Shown: positions 58,846-64,000 of the stretch, piece by piece
Numbering within the stretch: position 1 is the stretch's first letter
Layout: every line of letters starts with the position of its first letter
Source of the DNA: Purshia tridentata
Taxonomy: Eukaryota; Streptophyta; Magnoliopsida; Rosales; Rosaceae
DNA: 64,000 nucleotides
Direction: 5' to 3'
NCBI GenBank assembly: GCA_003254885.1
Contig: QANT01004875.1
Location: forward strand, 1 to 64,000
Position numbers and translations under genes: made by a program
Notes under the pieces: generated by a model
Databases searched by the model: none
What the model was told of the DNA's origin: nothing
Seen by the model: only the letters and a program-made list of their open reading frames with translations

Positions 58846-59294
58846 CGCCACACCCTACCTCACGTCTATCAGCAGCGGTAGCTGCTTCTTCTTCTTCTTC
58901 TTCTTCTTCTTCTTCTAACTTGGAATTCACATCCTAATATTCTACGTGTCAAACGGGTCGGGTCGTGGCGGTCTAGCCCATTAAAGTTGGGCCCAGCCAT
59001 ATTGAAACTGAAGTACTCGGCCCACTTGAGCTGACGACTGAAGACGTGCTTCGAGTTCGAGGTGCTTGGGCAACAGCTTAGCCTTTCTCTTTCATCTTCA
59101 ACCTCTGTGAAGTCTCTAACGCATACGTAAACACTGAACCAATCTGTAAGCTTTCGTTGTTTCTCTGTAAATTTGATCAATTACTATTTTTTTTTAGTTT
59201 AATTTTCCTGAAGTTATGCTTATACCTTTGTTTCTTGGTGGCTATGGCTTAGTCCTTAGGGTATTGCGTGCGTTTGGATCTGTGAACGATTAAG
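58846..59294. promoter_or_regulatory. Short bidirectional promoter with Site II boxes and a (CTT)n microsatellite
   Basis: Only 449 bases separate the start codons of two divergent genes, so both leaders and promoters must lie here. Site II-type cores occur at about 58976-58999 (TAGCCCATT, TTGGGCCCAGCC) and 59018-59025 (CGGCCCAC). A CTT repeat of about ten units at 58885-58916 lies in the helicase leader, as GAA repeats on its coding strand. Site II elements are common in promoters of ribosome-biogenesis genes, which fits the helicase. Confidence 0.7.
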
Positions 59295-60995
59295 ATGGGT
59301 AGGGGGAACGACGTCGAAGAGATTGATAGCTTAGAGAAAGGTTTACTGTCCCAGACTGAGGACGAACCAGTTCTGTATTCAGCTTCGTTCCGGGAGATGG
59401 AGGAGAATTTTGTGAAGTACCAAACAGCACAATGGCTTCTTTACTCTGCGCTCTTAATATTGGCATGGGGCATTGGCTTCTTCATGCTGCTTTATCTGCC
59501 GGTCCGGAGATATATTCTGCGCAACGATATTCGTTCTAGAAAGCTCTATCTCACTCCCACTGCCATTGTCTACAAAGTAAGTTAAAATAGAAATTTGAAT
59601 CTTCTTTTTGATAAATTGAACTCTTGAATGTGACTGTTTTTCAATTGATCAATCCTTTGCATATTGGACTTGGGATAATTTTGCTATACGAAATTGTGCA
59701 CATATGGGTAATGGGTTACCATTGGATGATGCTTTGTTTCTTTAGCTCAGGTTACGAGGCCAGTTCCATTTCCATTTTTCGGGGTTTTGAAAAAAGAGAA
59801 GCATGTCTTGTTACCTTCAGTGGCTGATGTTGTAATCGAGCAAGGTAAAGAAAGCATTTGCAGTTGCCACATTCTTTCTCGTATGCTTTTCATATTGTCT
59901 GCCATTGTGGTCGTAGTAGGATTATGTAATGGCTAAAATTCATGTTTAAGGTCTGATTTTTGGTTGTAACTAGTCTTAGATCATTAGGTGGATTGATTCC
60001 GACCCACTTGTTTCATGTTGGGTTTAGTACAACTTTGATGCTCATGAAACAAGTCTTTTGATACTCGATTTTGGAATCTGATGCTAATAGAATGTTACAT
60101 TATGAGCAAGAATGTTATATTTCTAGCTTACTTTGGAAATTTTTCTTTTGTGCATTCTGACGTTCATTTCTGGAATCTTTCATTATTTAGTCTTGTCAAT
60201 GCTTTAGAACCCCATATAACACTATCTTTATACTCAGGATACCTGCAGTCTCTCTTTGGTGTCTACTCACTTAGAATAGAGCATGTTGGTGTCAGAAGGC
60301 CTCCAAGTGATGATGTTCAAATCCATGGCATTGCAAATCCAAGTGCTTTTAGGAAGGTACTCACCAAGTTAATTAACACTGTTTGTATTTCCAAGTTGAG
60401 AAAATACAGTTAGTTTATCTCCTTTGTGCCCATTTCAGGCTGTCTTAATGCGTCTTTCGAGCATGACGAATGAGGTTTTCTCTAGACAAGTTTCCACACT
60501 TGATGATGTTTCGAATTTGAAGGTAGGGTTGTATGTCAGAGCTTTGGTGTGCCATCATATTAGTGCAAGCATTACAAGTGAACCGATCTCAATCCTTATT
60601 AATGATAGTTTACCTTAATTTGTTCATATTTGTCAAGCTTGATCTGGGCGTATTGATTGATTTCTTAATAACCTTTTAGGGGTGTTAAATATTGTAGCAA
60701 TTAGCATGTTGGTTTAGTAATTTATATAATAACTCTTGTTCTTTCTATTGTCTGCTTCAGATGTCCCCATCAAAATCTCTTAGGCATGATTCGTTTCCAT
60801 CAGGGGAGCTAACATTACTGCAGAAACTTGAGGAAGTTGGAAGTGCTGTAAAGGTAGAATGCTAAAATTTCTCTTTTATTTAAAGTTGGGTAGGCTTTTC
60901 TAATCATGGACTTTACATTTATTTGATGTATATTACAGAGGGTTCAAACTTTAATTGAGGAGAAGCACTCTCAACCACCAGAACCTTTAGATTGA
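59295..60995 (+). CDS. Membrane-anchored protein with bacterial-PH-like domain, 242 aa, function unknown
   Basis: Not a gene I can name. Exons: 59295-59576, 59751-59844, 60238-60356, 60439-60522, 60761-60853, 60939-60995; frame holds to the TGA. The N terminus is acidic (EEIDSLEKGLL). One strong membrane segment lies at about residues 46-68 (LLYSALLILAWGIGFFMLLY). It is followed by LYLTPTAIVYKVTRP and by HVLLPSVADVVIEQGYLQ with FGVYSLRIEHVG. This order of strands resembles the bacterial PH domain of YdbS/YdbT-type membrane proteins (bPH_2), also found in some plant proteins. The C terminus is hydrophilic and probably coiled (LLQKLEEVGSAVKRVQTLIEEK). The domain assignment is by eye and moderate. 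It is divergent with the helicase gene. Confidence 0.8.
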
Positions 60996-62335
60996 AGTAA
61001 GTTGATTCTTCTTGCCTTTCACATATTCTGATTGTTTAGTAATATACTCATTTGTACTACTTCCAATGTTCTGGATCTAGCATGTGATGTGATGCAGCAT
61101 ATATATGACGTGTGTAATTTCATGTCTAGGTGTAGAACTTCCACACCAATACAGTATTGGTATCACCTATCTCAGCTGACAACCCGGGAGTGCATATTTT
61201 ACAACCCTACAATCATTAGATATCCTTCCAATATTTCTGTTGGTGTCCACTAGGCACTATCAATGAGTGCTTTGTTGGTAATTTGGTGTACTTTGTATCT
61301 TATCATTTGAAAATATACAAATTAACCAATGTTAATAGATTAATGATTCTCCCTTTGAGGTTTGTTGTGTGCTGTTCTTTTTATGAAAAGTTTTATTTTT
61401 TTGTTAACCTGTTATTCTTTTTCTCCTGATTCACATTCTGGAAATTGTTATATATTTTCAAGAACAGACATTAAAATCATTCTATATGGAATGGTTGTCT
61501 ATCTCCATGGCATCTTGTGTGGTCTATCTCTTTCTTTTTTTTCCCTCTATCTGTACAATGAGTCTTTCCTTCCTTTTTTTTTGTGTGATTATATATGGTA
61601 GTCTGTCTTTACAAAGACAGAAACTTTTAAAGCGCATCTATTCTGAGTTCACGTTTATAACCCCAACATGTGAGCTATAATATTACTACAAGATGCCTTT
61701 TTCTCATGATTCTTTGAAAATCAATGATCATGACTAGATAATCAAACTCAGATCAGTAATACTTGAATTTGAAGCAGGTGCAAGAGGCCTTTCTTTGGTG
61801 GTGTTGATAGAAATCTTTCTTTTATGGTTTTTTTTTTTGTTTCTTTGATGGTGATACCACTGATAATGTGGTATGCAGCTCTCTGTTACTGGCCTTGGTC
61901 TGTTGGGCCATGCTGTGTTTCGAATGAATCGAATCTTGCGATTCCAATTATTCAACCAGCCTTCCTAGTTATTTGGGCAATCTGAGATGATCTTCTTTCA
62001 AACTTTTGATATTTTTCTTTTGCTAGGCAATAATATGACACTGTCCAAAGTTACATCAGACCCATAAAAAATGGTGAATTTTAAATATCATGTTAGTCCC
62101 GTAAGACAACTATTTTATGCTAGGATCCATTTAAATTAAACAGTGTCACGTGATATGAATCTAAAAAAAGTAAAAACTTATCTATCACATGTGTATATAT
62201 CTTATATATTTATTTTTTACAGCACATAACTTAGCAAATGAGAAAAAAATAGATATAATAAATATATACGCCGGCCAGTTACATAGAAGTTTTTATTGAA
62301 TAAAATGGTTCATATTTGCTGGCCCAAAATTTTCA
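60996..62335. other. 3' UTR region of the bPH-like gene, possibly with a UTR intron
   Basis: Just after the stop codon (60993-60995) comes a strong donor, AAGTAAGTTG (GT at 60997-60998), which suggests a 3' UTR intron. Possible acceptors are GATGCAG near 61098 and TATGCAG near 61879; the less AT-rich stretch 61880-61980 could be the last UTR exon. Frames at 61032-61253 and 61362-61680 have no recognisable domain. No separate gene is called. Confidence 0.4.
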
Positions 62336-62437
62336 TTATCTTTGTAACTGCATATCTTTAACTAGGTCCATTGATGATAACTGATAAAGCTGCTCCTTTA
62401 TTTTTCTGTCCAGGAGGTTGTACTTGTTCTGAGCCAC
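62336..62437 (-). CDS. Candidate terminal exon of an unidentified gene (partial)
   Basis: On the minus strand a good acceptor, TTGCCTCTTTCAG, is followed by 33 open codons and TAA. They read VAQNKYNLLDRKIKEQLYQL and then SSMDLVKDMQLQR, with the charge pattern of a coiled coil. A possible preceding exon ends at 62790 (minus strand) with ACATTG then GTAAGC, in matching phase 0. It reads back through TYEEFNEKSTL, but its own acceptor is poor because the sequence before it is A-rich. I do not recognise the protein. It may be the 3' end of a gene that continues to the right, a gene relic, or chance. Confidence 0.35.
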   Translation of the reverse strand: MAQNKYNLLDRKIKEQLYQLSSMDLVKDMQLQR

Positions 62438-64000
62438 CTGAAAGAGGCAACACAACATAAATGATTGCTGAAGTATATGCACTTCATTTTAATTTTTAAA
62501 CAACCACACATTGAAACATGATTCCATTAAATAAATGATCATAATTGATATATATTAAATTTCGTACGATTTTTGTGTGATGGAACATGTCCTTTCTCGT
62601 AAGAAATCTTAAAAGCACATATGGTTGAGATGAAGTTGGGGAAAAGGAAAGGTGGTTGGTTGCCAGTCGTTCTCTTTAATGAAATTTTCTATTATGTCTT
62701 GGCATTGGGGGTTACGAACTTGTTAATTGAAATGTGCATGAAAGGGAAAAAACTGAAAATTTTGGTTGAGAAGATGGTGTTTGGCTTACCAATGTTGACT
62801 TCTCATTGAATTCTTCATATGTGTGTTTCCTACTATGTGCTGTATCATATTGAATGGGTCTTTCACCAGCTTTTCTTTTTTTTCTTTTTTCTTTTTTCTT
62901 TTGAGGGGGGTGTGTGCTTTTGAAACTTATACGCAAAGGCCTGTAGGACTCCACCGTAACAATATCAAACAATTTATAGCATTTGTGAGACTTTCAGTAT
63001 TAGTATGTCCTCATATGTCAACAAAAAAGTTTGGAGTGCATGTGCTAATTTGACATTTTGATATGTTTCAAAACCAAAGATGACTATCTACTTGTGTTCA
63101 AAACGATGTTGTTTAATTATAGTTTTATTCGTACATGAATTAAACGTCAAGCAAAAACAAAACAACTAGCTGTTGTTTGAATATGGTAGCTAACCTTGCT
63201 CGATCAGTTGCCAAATGGGAATTGAGCTTAAGAAAGATAACATAGTGCACTTGAAAACTCAAAAAGTGTCATGCAATTTTTGTGATATGGGAAAAGACAA
63301 TCGCAGCACAACACGGATTTTGTCATGCAAAAAATCAGTGAAAGCAAGATGGTCTATGAGATAGAGGCTTATTGCCTTGCAATCTTTGCATGCCCATGCT
63401 ATGCAGCAAGACGTGTACGTTTAATTACACACTAAAATTTGGTCCATCCATGCTTGCTTGCTTGCATTGCATGTGTTTCCATGCAATAAATACGTGGAAT
63501 GCAAGTGTTCTCTGGAAATAAATGCATGATGTTGTTGGTCAACATATATATATACACTCACTATATATGAAGGGCATATACTATTTATATGTATGTAGGT
63601 ATTAGCTAGTGCATATATGCCAAACATATATGATATATAGGCTATATAGCACATGTATTATAAATATAATTATACATGTATAGTACGCTTTCAATTTGCT
63701 TCTCATTTTTACATGCTCTAAAACCAGCTAGCTAGGCCTCTGCTCTTAAGAAATAGCTAGCTAGGTTGCTCCTAGTTCACTTTAATGTTTTGATGTTCAA
63801 TGTATATAATTGAACAATGTTTTGAATTTTTTGTATATATGATATTTGATGATTTAGAAGTTAAACACATGTTCTTGCACGTTTTACATTTATTTAGAAT
63901 ATCTTAAATATTATGAGGAATTGTATGCTAGTTGGTTCTTGTAAGTAGTTTTGTCATTTGTGTGCTTAATTATCATGATATATAGACACTACACAAGGTA
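62438..64000. other. AT-rich DNA at the right end of the window
   Basis: Contains the possible upstream exon mentioned for the candidate gene (to about 62865), a pyrimidine-rich run (62875-62902) and several TATATA stretches (63545-63556, 63600-63660). Frames such as 63421-63654 are low-complexity. No complete gene is visible. Confidence 0.4.

Overview
This window is nuclear DNA of a flowering plant, most likely a core eudicot. It is AT-rich. Its genes have many short GT-AG introns, and the proteins belong to plant-specific families (JAZ, ARF, FLZ, DREB-type AP2/ERF, SUEL-tailed beta-galactosidases, chloroplast Cpn20). The species cannot be named from the sequence. One base is ambiguous (N at 20527).

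Layout from left to right: a JAZ1/TIFY10-type jasmonate repressor (+, 2547-4460); a three-RRM oligouridylate-binding protein of the UBP1 type (+, 8318-13224); an FCS-like zinc finger protein (-, 14219-15078); two tandem GH35 beta-galactosidases (+, 18004-21887 and 23358-27102); an intronless ERF017/ORA47-type AP2 factor (-, 28064-28717); the double-domain chloroplast co-chaperonin CPN20 (+, 33069-35036); a Q-rich activator auxin response factor of the ARF7/ARF19 class (-, 36533-42510); about 12 kb with no gene I can support (43.6-55.6 kb); a DEAD-box helicase of the RH17/Dbp7/DDX31 type (-, 55591-58845); and, sharing its promoter, a small membrane protein with a bacterial-PH-like domain (+, 59295-60995). 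A possible last exon of another gene lies at 62336-62437 (-).

I resolved the exon structures of the nine multi-exon genes by hand, checking that reading frame is preserved across every junction. The resulting proteins are 271, 417, 253, 821, 825, 252, 1205, 591 and 242 residues; the ERF is a single 217-residue exon.

Several genes are hormone regulators: JAZ1 and the ERF017/ORA47-type factor belong to the jasmonate response, and ARF7/19 to auxin. As far as I recall Arabidopsis gene order, this window combines two separate Arabidopsis neighbourhoods (JAZ1-FLZ-ERF017-ARF19 on chromosome 1 and BGAL7-CPN20-ARF7 on chromosome 5). It therefore looks like the undivided ancestral block.

I found no wholly new biological system. 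The most interesting local observations are the reciprocal intron differences and an exon-edge tandem duplication in the beta-galactosidase pair, a GC-AG intron in UBP1, a Jas intron whose retention gives an immediate stop, a MITE with a perfect 10-bp target duplication, two other foldback elements, two tRNA-derived SINE candidates and a 30-bp minisatellite coding for glutamine repeats in the ARF. No LTR element, viral copy, CRISPR array, tRNA or rRNA gene was seen.
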